Of a stretch of DNA of 64,000 nucleotides, positions 1-9,210 are shown piece by piece. The first letter of the stretch is position 1. Every line of letters begins with the position of its first letter. The notes beneath the pieces are model-generated. The model saw only the letters and a list, made by a program, of their open reading frames with translations, searched no databases and was not told where the DNA came from. This DNA comes from Leptolyngbya sp. PCC 6406 (GTDB lineage Bacteria; Cyanobacteriota; Cyanobacteriia; Phormidesmidales; Phormidesmidaceae). The stretch spans positions 3,220,412-3,284,411 of the forward strand of contig NZ_KI913949.1 of NCBI RefSeq assembly GCF_000332095.2, given 5' to 3'. The position numbers and the translations under genes are program-made.

Positions 1-1
1 G

Positions 2-637
2 ACCCAGGCCCAGGCCCTCGTCCACGATGCTTTGGTGGATGAGGCTCTGCTGGATCTGCTGCCCACCCACTGCGATCGCATTAATGTCGGCAAACGGGGG
101 GGACAACCCAGTCCCCCCCAGACAGAGATAGATCAGCGCCTAGTCACCCTCTGTCAGCAGGGGTTGCAGGTAGTGCGGCTCAAAAGTGGCGATCCCTTCA
201 TCTTTGGCCGCACCACCTCAGAAATTCAAGCTCTGAAGGCGGCGGGATGTGCCTTTGAAGTGGTACCGGGAATCTCCTCTGCCCTGGGGGCTCCCCTACT
301 GGCGGGCATTCCCCTGACCGATCCGGTCCTGGGCAGTAACTTTGCCGTGCTGACGGCCCACGACCTCGACCTCCACAACTGGGAAGCCCTGGCCCAACTG
401 GCTACCCTGGTCATTCTCATGGGGGGGCGTTCCCTGCCCGCCATTTGCCAACGGTTGATCCACTGGCGCAAACGTCCCGACACTCCAGTGGTGATCATCC
501 GTCGAGCCAGTCAACCCCAACAACAGATTTGGGAGGGTACCCTACTCACCATTGTCCAGCACACGCGGGGGGAATCCCTCTCGCCCTGTGTCATCGTCGT
601 GGGGGAAGTGGCGGGGCTGCGGCCCTATGTCCAATAG
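2..637 (+). CDS. cobA: Uroporphyrinogen-III C-methyltransferase (SUMT), 5'-truncated
   Basis: This enzyme uses S-adenosylmethionine to methylate uroporphyrinogen III to precorrin-2, the branch point to siroheme and cobalamin. The reading frame is open from base 2, so the true start lies left of the window and only about the last 211 residues are present. Visible family motifs are VGKRGGQ, VRLKSGDPFIFGR and PGISSALGAPLLAGIPLTD, followed by VLTAHD and VILMGG from the SAM-binding and dimer regions. The N-terminal glycine-rich P-loop of the family is missing because of the window edge. The frame closes with TAG at 635-637. A cobK gene lies much further on (about 28.7 kb), so the two cobalamin genes are not in one operon. 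The identification is firm; the choice of the symbol cobA rather than cysG-like is by convention. Confidence 0.93.
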   Translation, partial: TQAQALVHDALVDEALLDLLPTHCDRINVGKRGGQPSPPQTEIDQRLVTLCQQGLQVVRLKSGDPFIFGRTTSEIQALKAAGCAFEVVPGISSALGAPLLAGIPLTDPVLGSNFAVLTAHDLDLHNWEALAQLATLVILMGGRSLPAICQRLIHWRKRPDTPVVIIRRASQPQQQIWEGTLLTIVQHTRGESLSPCVIVVGEVAGLRPYVQ

Positions 638-700
638 AGCACAGGGATTAGGGATACATATAGCAGCGGTATTCATCTCAATCCAGTAGGCCCACGGTAG

Positions 701-720
701 GGGCGCACGGCTGTGCGCCC
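701..720. repeat. GC-rich palindrome in the 638-926 gap
   Basis: A perfect 8-bp stem (GGGCGCAC / GTGCGCCC) with a 4-base loop lies in the 289-bp gap after the methyltransferase gene. It resembles the short GC-rich palindromes near 51.4 kb. The rest of the gap holds a short direct repeat of ATGTCGCTAT around 745-770 and no gene that I can support. The stem is not followed by a T-run, so I do not call it an intrinsic terminator. Confidence 0.6.
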
Positions 721-926
721 TCAGGGATGTACGCAATCCAACCGCATGTCGCTATGGGTCATGTCGCTATAGGTATCGAGAAACATTCTCGGTGTTCAGT
801 GGAAACTGAACCGGAAAAGATGTAGTCATAGGCTATGGGTCTGGAAAGAATCTTGAGAAATTCCGCCAGACCGGACTCCGCGCAAAAGCGCCGTATTTAA
901 TAAGCACAATAGCCAAATCAGACCCC

Positions 927-2417
927 ATGAGACGCGATCGCAGAACGATGACTTGGACAACACAGTGTCAAGGCTGGAGTAGGGGTGCGGTTATGCTAGG
1001 CACCACCCTAGGGCTCACCCTAACCTCAGCGATCGCCCCAGTTACGCCCCACTTGGGCCTTGGTCCCCGTACGGCCCAAGCCCAGGGCGTTGATGAAGCC
1101 ACCTCCATTCGGGTCTATCGCCAAGCTAGCCCCGCCGTAGTAGCGGTAGAGGCCAACGGCGGCAGGGGGAGCGGCAGCATTATCACCGCCGACGGCTTGG
1201 TACTCACCAATGCTCACGTAGTACGGCGATCCCAGGTGGTGCAAGTGCGCCTCCTAGATGGGCGGGAGTTTACCGGCGATGTTGTAGGCTACGGTGACAA
1301 CCGTCTGGATCTGGCGGCGATTCGGCTGCGAGGTAATCCCACGGGCCTACCCACCGTCTCCATTGCCCCCACCGGATCGGTGCAGGTGGGACAACTCGCC
1401 TTTGCCATCGGGAGCCCCTTTGGTCTCCAAGGCACCTTCACCACTGGCATCGTCAGCCGTATCGATCGCGATCGCAACCTGATTCAAACCGACGCCGCTA
1501 TCAATCCCGGTAACTCCGGCGGTCCCCTTCTCAACAGTTCTGGGCAATTGATTGGAGTCAACACCTCCATCTTCACCACCGGAGAACAGGGCGGCAGCAT
1601 CGGCATCGGCTTCGCCATCCCCACGGACCAAGTCCTTCCCTTCATTACCGCTGTGCGGAATGGCACCGCCGCCACCACCACCAACACCCCCCCCCCACGC
1701 CAAGATCGCCAGCCCACCGCCATCACTCTGAATAGTCAAGTTCAGGGGCGATTAGATAACCGTAGCAATGTACTGCCCGATGGCAGCTTCTTCAATTCCT
1801 ACATTTTTGAGGGACAAGCGGGGCAGCAGATCCAGATCGACATGACCAGCCGCGATGTAGATGCCTACCTAATTCTGGTGGGAACCGACAACAGCGACTT
1901 TCGCCTCGACGATGACGACAGCGGCGGTAACCTCAACGCCCGGATTGTAGCCACCCTCCCCGCCAACGGTAGATACACCATCCTGGCCAACTCCTTTGGC
2001 CCTGAAGAAGAAGGCAGCTATAGCCTACGCCTAAGTACCATCGGCGGCAGTCCCAGTGGTTCTACACCAGGTTCCTCTAGCGGATCCACCGGATCCAACG
2101 GTAGTTTCGTCCTCCGTCGTCAGGGGCGTTTGGATACGGGGGATCAACTCGCTCCCGACAATACCTACTACGATCTGCATCAGTTCCAAGGACGTGCGGG
2201 CCAACAGGTCATCATCACCCTGGAAAGCGATGAGTTTGACACCTATCTGGCGGTGCTAGATCCAGATAGAAATTCTCTGGCCAGCAATAATGACGCCCAT
2301 CCCAATACCACCAATTCCGAGGTGGTGATCACGCTCCCTCAAGACGGCACCTATACGATTATTGTCAATGGATTGCGTCCCAATGACCTAGGAAACTATC
2401 TCCTCATGGTGCGTTAG
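927..2417 (+). CDS. Exported HtrA-like trypsin-family serine protease with two PPC domains
   Basis: The 496-residue product begins with a basic segment and a hydrophobic stretch (about residues 20-50) ending near TAQAQG, which fits a signal peptide, so it should act in the periplasm or outside. The trypsin-like core shows the triad: His97 in TNAHVV, Asp128 in LDLAAI and Ser197 in NPGNSGGPL. Instead of the C-terminal PDZ domain found in HhoA, HhoB and HtrA, there are two related beta-rich modules starting near residues 274 and 397 (GRLDNRS... and GRLDTGD..., each with a DAYL/DTYL motif). These match bacterial pre-peptidase C-terminal (PPC) domains. A Gly/Ser-rich linker separates the two. An alternative ATG at 948 would shorten the N-terminus by seven residues. 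Family assignment is firm; the substrate is unknown. Confidence 0.9.
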   Translation: MRRDRRTMTWTTQCQGWSRGAVMLGTTLGLTLTSAIAPVTPHLGLGPRTAQAQGVDEATSIRVYRQASPAVVAVEANGGRGSGSIITADGLVLTNAHVVRRSQVVQVRLLDGREFTGDVVGYGDNRLDLAAIRLRGNPTGLPTVSIAPTGSVQVGQLAFAIGSPFGLQGTFTTGIVSRIDRDRNLIQTDAAINPGNSGGPLLNSSGQLIGVNTSIFTTGEQGGSIGIGFAIPTDQVLPFITAVRNGTAATTTNTPPPRQDRQPTAITLNSQVQGRLDNRSNVLPDGSFFNSYIFEGQAGQQIQIDMTSRDVDAYLILVGTDNSDFRLDDDDSGGNLNARIVATLPANGRYTILANSFGPEEEGSYSLRLSTIGGSPSGSTPGSSSGSTGSNGSFVLRRQGRLDTGDQLAPDNTYYDLHQFQGRAGQQVIITLESDEFDTYLAVLDPDRNSLASNNDAHPNTTNSEVVITLPQDGTYTIIVNGLRPNDLGNYLLMVR

Positions 2418-2929
2418 AGCATTGCGATCCCCCTTACCCTTTACGGCCCCCACGCTAAGAGCCGTGCGTCTAAATAAAGTACCGGAAGCATTGATCACTG
2501 TAGGGTGCATAGCGCTAAGGCGCGGCTTCGCCTTTTATGTCGCTTGCGAAACGCGAAGCAATGCACCAATAGGCAATATGGCAATAGGTATCTTATTTTC
2601 TTGCAAACCCCCCTTAGTCCCCCCTTGGCAAGGGGGGAGACCGGAATTGCTCTTGTCCTCCCCCTTGGAAAGGGGGAGGTAGAGGGGGTCAGGCCGGGAA
2701 TTTGCATCAAGCAGTGACTTGTGTGTACACCGTAGCCACGCTAAGGGAGGTGCAATCTAATAAAGTACCGACCTAATTTCACGTTCCAGCGTGGGATTAG
2801 GTCAAGACGCTCCAATCGCTGATCGTAAATTGGCTCATTAATCCAAGATTTCTTGACTTACGAAGGCTCTAGACCGGGCACTCATGGCATCATGAGTAAC
2901 AAGCAGCATGCAGGGCCGTTGGGCTCCCA
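2418..2929. repeat. Repeat-rich intergenic region, no gene supported
   Basis: This 512-bp gap contains several repeat types common in cyanobacterial spacers. One is a run of C-rich and G-rich inverted blocks around 2605-2690, built from CCCCCCTTGGCAAGGGGGGA and a second CCCCCTTGGAAAGGGGGA unit. Another is a GC-rich imperfect palindrome around 2500-2570 (GGTGCATAGCGC...GCAATGCACC). A third is the motif AATAAAGTACCG, present at about 2472 and again at about 2758. Short ORFs on both strands here are translations of these repeats and have no coding character. Confidence 0.6.
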
Positions 2930-2935
2930 GTGCCG

Positions 2936-5900
2936 ATGTCAGGTCACACTCCAGAGACGGCTTCTCCCCAAGTTACGCCTGCTGCACCGGCCCAGGCTAC
3001 ACTCGCCCCATCCCCCTACAACCCAGTGGGGGATGTCTTTGAGCCCCGTCCAGGGCAGATGCTATCCCGACCCCTAGGGCCTACGGTGCCCTCCAGGGGA
3101 TCGCAGCTCTGGGAAGAACGCCCCTGGACTTCTGGCTTTGAGCGCCGTGGAAGCACCGCCCCACGGGTCTCCCACGCTCGGGGTTTCGACATTGCCCACA
3201 TCAGTATTTTTCCGAAAGCAGCCACCCCTGCACCTCCAGTGCAGCGGCAATGCGATGGCTGCGAGGCGGAGCAAGAGCAAGAGCAAACCCACGACTCGAT
3301 TCAGGCCAAGATTGCCATTGGTGCCCCCAATGATCCCTATGAACAGGAAGCGGATCGGGTAGCAGCCCAAGTCATGGCCATGTCCGACCCCGCTCCAATA
3401 CAGCGACTAGATACCGAGACCCCGGAGCCGGACCCAGACCAGATTCAGGCCAAGGCGATCGCCGTCACTATCACCCCGGTCCAAGCCAAGTTCCTGCAAC
3501 GGGACGCTTTGCCCGATACGGAAGAGCCCGAAGAGGAAGAGCCGCTACAGGCCAAGCTTCTACAACGGGACGCCTTACTAGAAACCGAGGAGCCGATCCA
3601 AACCAAGTTCCTGCAACGGGATGCTTTTCTAGAGGATGAGGAACCCCTCCAAGCGAAGCGACTCCAGCGGGAGGCGTTCCCCCAAGACGAAGAACTTCTC
3701 CAGGCCAAACTGCTCCAGCGAGATAGCGCAGGCCCAGAAGAGGAGCCGGTGCAGTTCAAGGCTACGGTGCAGCGATCCGCCAAGGGGGGTTTCACAGCAA
3801 GCCATGATCTGGAAACTCGCCTCCAACGCAGCAAAGGCGGCGGCATCCCCCTGTCGGAGGATGTCCGCAGCTTCATGGAGCCCCGTTTTGGCGCGGATTT
3901 CAGCCAGGTGCGGGTGCATACGGGCACAGAGGCGGTGCAGATGAACAAAGAGGTGGGGGCGCAAGCCTTCACCCATGGCACTGGCCTCTATTTCAATGCT
4001 GGGAAATATGCCCCCGATGCCGATAGTGGTAAGCAGCTCCTGGCCCATGAACTTACCCACACGATCCAGCAAACCGGGAGCCAACTGCAACGGAAGCCTC
4101 ACAAGCTCCAGTTCAAGGTTGCTGATGCCCCTGCCACGGAAAAGGCCGAATCCCAGCCTTCTCCCAACCAAAAGGACAAATCCTCCTCCCAGAAAGCTGA
4201 GCCTCAGTCTTCTCCCAACCAAAAGGACAAACCCTCCTCCCAGAAAGCGGAGCCTCAAGCCTCTTCCAACCAAAAGGACAAACCCTCCTCCCAGAAAGCG
4301 GAGCCTCAGTCCTCTCCCAACCAAGAGGACAAGTCTCCGTCTTCGCAAGCCTCCGAAGAGACAGCCCCGCAGCCGGAGGCAGCCCCGCCAGAACCCGCAG
4401 CCCCAGGGGCCACGGCAGCATCCCAGCCAGAGGAGAATCAACCAGAGGAAAATCCAGGGAATGTTGCCGCTGCTGCCCAAAACTCCGCTGCTACCGCTCC
4501 TGGAGCAGCAGCGGTCAGCGGATCGGCTGTCGGTGCTGCGGCCAGTGCGAGTGGCGCAGTAACACCAGCGGCTGAGGAAAATCCTGGTTTTCAAGCGGTG
4601 GTGGCAGATGTAGGCACTGTCGCAGAAGCAGAACAGGCCCACGAACCTGCCGAGGCCGAGGCAGAAGCCGCCCAAGCCGCAGCCCAGTCCCCTGACAATG
4701 AGGTGGAGAGCCAAGCCGAGGGGCAGCAGGTTGATGTCATGAATCAACAGCCCCCCGGCAGCTTCAACGCCGAAGCTTTTAAGGCGACGCTTTTAGCAAG
4801 AATTGCAGCGGTCATTCCTGAAACAGAAGAGGCTGCGGACAATTTTGGCAACAATAACGAACTGGACTCCGTTCGTAGCGGCGTATCGTCTCAGGTGGCA
4901 ACAGAACAGGAGCAGGCGTCGGGCGCGATTCGTGAAGCCAGCGAAGCGGAGCCCAATACAAGCGGGATTGAACCTCGGGTAGAAACCCCGTTGGTTCCGG
5001 CGGAACCGGGAACCGCGATGACTGAGGTTGGGGCAGAGCGGGCGGCCCCAACGCCGCAACCGGAGGCGGTCGTCTCCGCACCGCTGGCGGCCAATGCCCA
5101 ATCTGTTGATCAACAGATGGCGGAGGCCAATGTCACGGAGGAGCAACTGGCCAATTCCAATGAGCCGGAGTTTCAATCAGCCCTAACGGCTCGGGATGAG
5201 GTGCGAACCCATGCCGCTACGGCTCCAGTTGCCTACCGCCAGGAAGAACAAGGCGTTATTGAGCAAACTCAAACCGATGCCCAGGCGGAGAGCCAGCAGC
5301 AGTTGACGGCGATGCATGGCGATCGCGAAGCCATCCTTGGCCAGGTCGTGAACCAACAGACCGACACCCAAACCCAGGATGAGGCCGAGCGGGCAAAGGT
5401 CGCCAATGAGATCAATGGAATCTACGAGCAAACCAAAACCGATGTTGAGGCAACCCTAGACGGTCTAGAGGATGGCGTCACCAGCAAGTTTGATGTGGCG
5501 GCGGAAAAAGCCAAGCAAGCCTTTGAGAACCATGTCAAGCGCAAGATGGATGCTTGGAAGAAGGAGCGCTATGGCGAGTGGTATGACGTGAGTGGATATG
5601 GCACTCGCGCTTGGGATGCTTTGACTAGTCTTCCTCCAGAGGTTAACGAATTTTTTGTTGAGGGCAAACAGCTTTACATCGACCAGATGGATGTGGCTCT
5701 TACGGACATTGCCAACCTAGTCGCCGATACGCTGAATCAAGCCAAGGACCGCATTGCCGAGGGACGGCAGCAAATTCACGACTATGTAACCGGCCTGCCA
5801 GAATCACTCCAAGAGTTTGGCCGGGAAGCGGCGGAGAATATTCAAGCCCAGTTCGATGACCTAGAGGAGAGTGTCAACGATAAGCAAGAGGAGTTAATTG

Positions 5901-7456
5901 ATTCCCTTGCCCAAAGCTACAGCGAGGGCATCCAGGCGGTGGATGCGCGCATCACCGAAATGCAGGCGGCCAACCGTGGGCTATGGGATAAGGCCAAGGA
6001 TGCGGTCGGGGGAGCCCTCAATACAATTGCTGAACTCAAAAATATGCTCATGGGAGCATTAGCGGGTGCCGCTGGCTCCGTAAATAAAATCATCCAGGAT
6101 CCCATCGGCTTCCTGGGTAACTTGATTGCTGGGGTAAAGCAGGGCTTCCAGAATTTCTCGGCCAAGATTGGAGAACACCTGCAAAATGGTCTGCTGGGCT
6201 GGCTGACGGGTGAGATCGCGGGGGCGGGCATCCAACTCCCCGACAAACTAGACCTCAAGGGCATCTTTACTTTGGTGATGCAGGTGCTGGGGCTGGTCTA
6301 CAACATGATTCGCCAGAAGGTGGCGAAGCTGGTCGGTGAACCCGTCGTCGGCTTCCTAGAGAAGCATTTCGAGATGTTCATCATCTTGAAGAATGAGGGC
6401 ATCGCGGGTCTCTGGCAGTACATTCAGGACAAGGTCGGCGATCTCCAGGAGACGGTGATCGGCGGTATCAAGGATTTTGTTAGCAACAGCGTCATCAAGG
6501 CGGGTATTACCTGGATTCTGAGCTTGCTGAACCCAGCCTCGGCCTTTGTCAAGGCATGTATGGCGATCGTCAATATCGTCAAGTTCTTAATCGAACGGGG
6601 CAGGCAGATTGCTGACCTCGTGGCGGCGGTGACGGGCTCAATTTCAGCCATGGCAGAGGGGGCAATGGGGGTTGCAGCGACTGCCATTGAAGGGGCATTG
6701 GGCAAGTCGGTGCCTGTGGTAATCAGCTTTATGGCCAGCCTGCTGGGGCTCGGTGGCATCAGCCAGAAAATTCAATCTATTATTGAGAAGGTACGAAAGC
6801 CGATCAACAAGGCGATCGGCTGGGTCATCAGCAAAGCGATCGCCTTTGCTAGGAAGCTTGGTTTTGGCAAGGATAAAGAGAAAAATACTGTAAACGAAGT
6901 AACTGATCCGGAAAAGAAACAAAAGATTCGTGGTGGTTTAACTGCTTTAGATCAAGAAGAGAAAAAGTATACTAAAGAAGGAAAAATTTCTAAGGAGGAT
7001 GCGGAGAAGGCTGCTGCCAACGTTAAAGCAACTCATCCTGTATTTACATCAATCACAGTAGTTGATGGAGTAAACACTTGGGATTATGACTATATTGCTC
7101 TTGCTAGAGAAAAGGGAGGGAAAAAACAAGAAGAAGATCCAACTGCTCATCGGGGAAGATTACAGGTTCAGGGTGGAGGTTTAGAACTATCTTGGCCTTG
7201 GGCAAGACCTACGCCACCAAATGCTCAAGAGTCTATTGTCGGTCTTAATAGCTTAAAAAGCCAATTAAATAAGACGGAGCTAAAATTGAGAGACAAAGCT
7301 TTCGAGAAGGCTGAAGCATACATAAACAAATCATCCAAAGGTAACGGAGTAGATGCACCAGTCAGCTTAACTTTTCAGAATGATAACCTGCCAAAAAAAA
7401 ATAAAGATGCTCGTGTTGATGTTGAGGTAAAAACAGGTAAGGCATTTGTAAAATAG
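2936..7456 (+). CDS. DUF4157 (eCIS core domain) protein with exchangeable C-terminal tip
   Basis: The 1506-residue protein belongs to the DUF4157 proteins found with extracellular contractile injection systems and related delivery of toxins. Residues about 180-285 hold degenerate repeats of the type QAKLLQRDALLETEEP. The DUF4157 domain follows (about 295-385) with VHTG and the metalloprotease-like motif HELTH, its first His being residue 371. Next come Lys/Gln/Pro/Ser-rich repeats (SQKAEPQSSPNQKDKP, about 400-465), a long Ala/Glu-rich helical region and segments with hydrophobic, possibly membrane-active stretches (about 1020-1300). From about base 6880 the DNA becomes AT-rich: a hand count gives 22 of 60 G+C at 6901-6960 against 35 of 60 at 6301-6360. 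The last ~190 residues have a different character and match no toxin family I can name. ATG 2936 is chosen; a GTG at 2930 is also in frame, and an in-frame stop lies at 2897. No eCIS sheath or baseplate genes are in the window. Confidence 0.85.
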   Translation: MSGHTPETASPQVTPAAPAQATLAPSPYNPVGDVFEPRPGQMLSRPLGPTVPSRGSQLWEERPWTSGFERRGSTAPRVSHARGFDIAHISIFPKAATPAPPVQRQCDGCEAEQEQEQTHDSIQAKIAIGAPNDPYEQEADRVAAQVMAMSDPAPIQRLDTETPEPDPDQIQAKAIAVTITPVQAKFLQRDALPDTEEPEEEEPLQAKLLQRDALLETEEPIQTKFLQRDAFLEDEEPLQAKRLQREAFPQDEELLQAKLLQRDSAGPEEEPVQFKATVQRSAKGGFTASHDLETRLQRSKGGGIPLSEDVRSFMEPRFGADFSQVRVHTGTEAVQMNKEVGAQAFTHGTGLYFNAGKYAPDADSGKQLLAHELTHTIQQTGSQLQRKPHKLQFKVADAPATEKAESQPSPNQKDKSSSQKAEPQSSPNQKDKPSSQKAEPQASSNQKDKPSSQKAEPQSSPNQEDKSPSSQASEETAPQPEAAPPEPAAPGATAASQPEENQPEENPGNVAAAAQNSAATAPGAAAVSGSAVGAAASASGAVTPAAEENPGFQAVVADVGTVAEAEQAHEPAEAEAEAAQAAAQSPDNEVESQAEGQQVDVMNQQPPGSFNAEAFKATLLARIAAVIPETEEAADNFGNNNELDSVRSGVSSQVATEQEQASGAIREASEAEPNTSGIEPRVETPLVPAEPGTAMTEVGAERAAPTPQPEAVVSAPLAANAQSVDQQMAEANVTEEQLANSNEPEFQSALTARDEVRTHAATAPVAYRQEEQGVIEQTQTDAQAESQQQLTAMHGDREAILGQVVNQQTDTQTQDEAERAKVANEINGIYEQTKTDVEATLDGLEDGVTSKFDVAAEKAKQAFENHVKRKMDAWKKERYGEWYDVSGYGTRAWDALTSLPPEVNEFFVEGKQLYIDQMDVALTDIANLVADTLNQAKDRIAEGRQQIHDYVTGLPESLQEFGREAAENIQAQFDDLEESVNDKQEELIDSLAQSYSEGIQAVDARITEMQAANRGLWDKAKDAVGGALNTIAELKNMLMGALAGAAGSVNKIIQDPIGFLGNLIAGVKQGFQNFSAKIGEHLQNGLLGWLTGEIAGAGIQLPDKLDLKGIFTLVMQVLGLVYNMIRQKVAKLVGEPVVGFLEKHFEMFIILKNEGIAGLWQYIQDKVGDLQETVIGGIKDFVSNSVIKAGITWILSLLNPASAFVKACMAIVNIVKFLIERGRQIADLVAAVTGSISAMAEGAMGVAATAIEGALGKSVPVVISFMASLLGLGGISQKIQSIIEKVRKPINKAIGWVISKAIAFARKLGFGKDKEKNTVNEVTDPEKKQKIRGGLTALDQEEKKYTKEGKISKEDAEKAAANVKATHPVFTSITVVDGVNTWDYDYIALAREKGGKKQEEDPTAHRGRLQVQGGGLELSWPWARPTPPNAQESIVGLNSLKSQLNKTELKLRDKAFEKAEAYINKSSKGNGVDAPVSLTFQNDNLPKKNKDARVDVEVKTGKAFVK

Positions 7457-7467
7457 GGATTATTTTT

Positions 7468-8040
7468 ATGTCAGCCATCTTAGAACGCCTAGACAAACTA
7501 GAAGCTCTTGAACGAGATCGAAAGACCGATACAGAGGTGCTTAATTTAATGGAGGAAATTGGCTCTTCAATATCAGGTTTGCGAACGCTTGTAGTACGTT
7601 ATGGTAGCTCTCAAAACCCAATAATGATACGTTCGCTCTCTTTTCTACTTTCAGTGGCAAGCTCTTCGCCAAACCCAGAAATTTCTTCGTTATTATTTTC
7701 TTTGGTTGAGCAGATCCACTGTAAAAATGATGAATCATCCCTAATTAACTGCTTAACAGCTATTCAGCGACAGCTTATTAATGAAATTTCGTGGAATTCT
7801 ACTCAAAATCCTCCTCGATGTCTACACCCTTTTTTAATGCATTGCCTAAAACAATCCATACCAGTACAAAGTGGTGCTATTGCTGTTATTGCAAAAATGC
7901 ATGAAAATAATCTTTTGGAAACTTTTAAGGCCGACCAAATTGCCTTAATACATTGTAAGCTGACAGAGCTATTAGCTCTACATGATGAACTTTTGGATAT
8001 GGAGCTAGAAGGTTTACAAGAATTCTTGATGTACTCATGA
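7468..8040 (+). CDS. Small AT-rich helical protein, candidate immunity protein
   Basis: This 190-residue product starts 11 bases after the stop of the DUF4157 gene and is very likely co-transcribed with it. The sequence is predicted by eye to be almost entirely alpha-helical, with leucine-rich amphipathic stretches resembling HEAT-type helices, and has no signal peptide or membrane segment. Its DNA is strongly AT-rich (19 of 60 G+C at 7681-7740), matching the tip of the upstream gene and unlike the rest of the window. Position directly behind a swapped toxin-like tip is the basis for the immunity suggestion. I do not recognise a family, so the function is inference only. Confidence 0.6.
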   Translation: MSAILERLDKLEALERDRKTDTEVLNLMEEIGSSISGLRTLVVRYGSSQNPIMIRSLSFLLSVASSSPNPEISSLLFSLVEQIHCKNDESSLINCLTAIQRQLINEISWNSTQNPPRCLHPFLMHCLKQSIPVQSGAIAVIAKMHENNLLETFKADQIALIHCKLTELLALHDELLDMELEGLQEFLMYS

Positions 8041-8464
8041 ACTAGATATAGCAAGATTCATGATTATGATAACAGCTATATTTAAGCTTAAAGGTTTACT
8101 GACTTCAAGATTGAGCGCTCACTTAATCTTTTTAGGAGAGTTCAGGATTCTTTTTCGACCTATATTAAAGCCTTTTTCTGTATTTGCTAAAAAGACTAGC
8201 TAGAAGAAAATATTCCTTTCATGACGCTATTTTGTATCCAATAGATGGTCCAGGAATAATCCAATTAGAGTCATACAAATATAATCTCTTGCTTGTATTT
8301 AAGAGAGATCCTGAAAATGCACGTAAGCAACTATCAGCTCAACAAAGCAAAGGAATTATTAGGATAGACGATGCTCAGGAAATTGAACAGCTAGCTAAGC
8401 AATTCGGATTTATTTAAGTGCCTTTTTTATCAAGTGAACCCTATATCTAGTGAGGTTTAGAGGC
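8041..8464 (+). other. AT-rich stretch with possible remnant ORFs
   Basis: The stretch between the two AT-rich genes contains two short frames that may be debris of an earlier cassette. One runs from an ATG at 8066 for about 46 codons and encodes a basic, hydrophobic peptide. The other runs from a TTG at 8184 to a TAA at 8417 and encodes a 77-residue peptide with a core FHDAILYPIDGPGIIQLES. The second frame overlaps the end of the first and has no ATG, so a frameshifted or decayed gene is as likely as two small real ones. Composition matches the neighbouring AT-rich island. Confidence 0.4.
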
Positions 8465-8893
8465 ATGACACAGAGTATACAGATTTATCTTGAAAAAGTA
8501 GTTCCAGAAAAGGAATTCCTGGATTGTTTGTCAAAGTTATTGGGAATTGCAGTGGAAACGATTAACTATCCCAACGACGAGGCCAATGGCTTTGCAATGA
8601 TTATGGACTATGATAACGGCTTGCCGCTTGGCATCACGGTTAATTGGTCAGATCACTTGAAATTGGATGTAAATCTTTTGGATATAGCCAAAAATATTGC
8701 TGCTAGATATGAAACCTGCGTTGTAGTTGAGCCTTTTGAAGGACAAGATCTTGGCCATTATCAAGACCATGATCCTTACCTTTGGAATGTCATCTTTCCC
8801 TCAGGAAAACTAGCACTATATAAGCAGTCAACCGTGGATGTATATGGTCTAGTGTTGACTGATCAGCTAGAGCAGATTGAATTGCCCGCTTAA
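8465..8893 (+). CDS. Hypothetical protein, second immunity candidate
   Basis: The 142-residue product starts at the ATG at 8465; a GTG at 8450 is also in frame but less likely. The protein is acidic, mixed alpha/beta by eye, lacks signal peptide or membrane segments, and contains an Asp/His-rich patch (GHYQDHDPY). Its size, acidity and AT-rich DNA are those of the small immunity genes that pile up behind polymorphic toxin loci. No family is recognised. It could protect against a tip no longer present, or be unrelated cargo of the same island. Confidence 0.55.
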   Translation: MTQSIQIYLEKVVPEKEFLDCLSKLLGIAVETINYPNDEANGFAMIMDYDNGLPLGITVNWSDHLKLDVNLLDIAKNIAARYETCVVVEPFEGQDLGHYQDHDPYLWNVIFPSGKLALYKQSTVDVYGLVLTDQLEQIELPA

Positions 8894-9210
8894 ATTATTT
8901 TGTCACTATTTTGTCACTACTTTATCTGTTAATTCATGATGAGAGGTGACCGTTCACATCTCCCCCTACCTTCAAACGAGGGATCAAGGGTTGTAGCGGT
9001 TTAGTCAGGAGGGGATTGAATCATTAAGGTTACGTTGACTGAGCGAAGTCATTCGCCTTGCGTCTCCCCGAGGGAGAAAGCCACAACCCACGCAAAATGT
9101 CCCCTAGCCCCTCTGGGGCGGCAAAGCCAACGACGCCGCTCAGGGGACACTTACCTGAAATCAGGCTAATTCTTAAGCAGGAATATCCGTAGGTCGGGTA
9201 TTGAAAGACA
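8894..9210. other. Intergenic region with dispersed-repeat debris
   Basis: This 317-bp gap returns to GC-rich composition. It contains CTCCCCGAGGGAGAAAGCC around 9065, which belongs to the repeat family seen near 12.5, 60.6 and 61.7 kb. It also holds an imperfect inverted block (TGTCCCCT...AGGGGACA) around 9098-9151. No gene is supported. Confidence 0.45.

Noticed and set aside
2422..2717. Several overlapping ORFs of 60-90 codons on both strands
   Set aside because: They are translations of C-rich/G-rich intergenic repeats, with no start signals, family motifs or coding bias.
3629..4747. A 372-codon open frame on the minus strand
   Set aside because: It lies wholly inside the DUF4157 gene, is rich in Gly/Leu/Arg as expected for the antisense of the Ala/Pro/Ser-rich repeats, and shows no domain.
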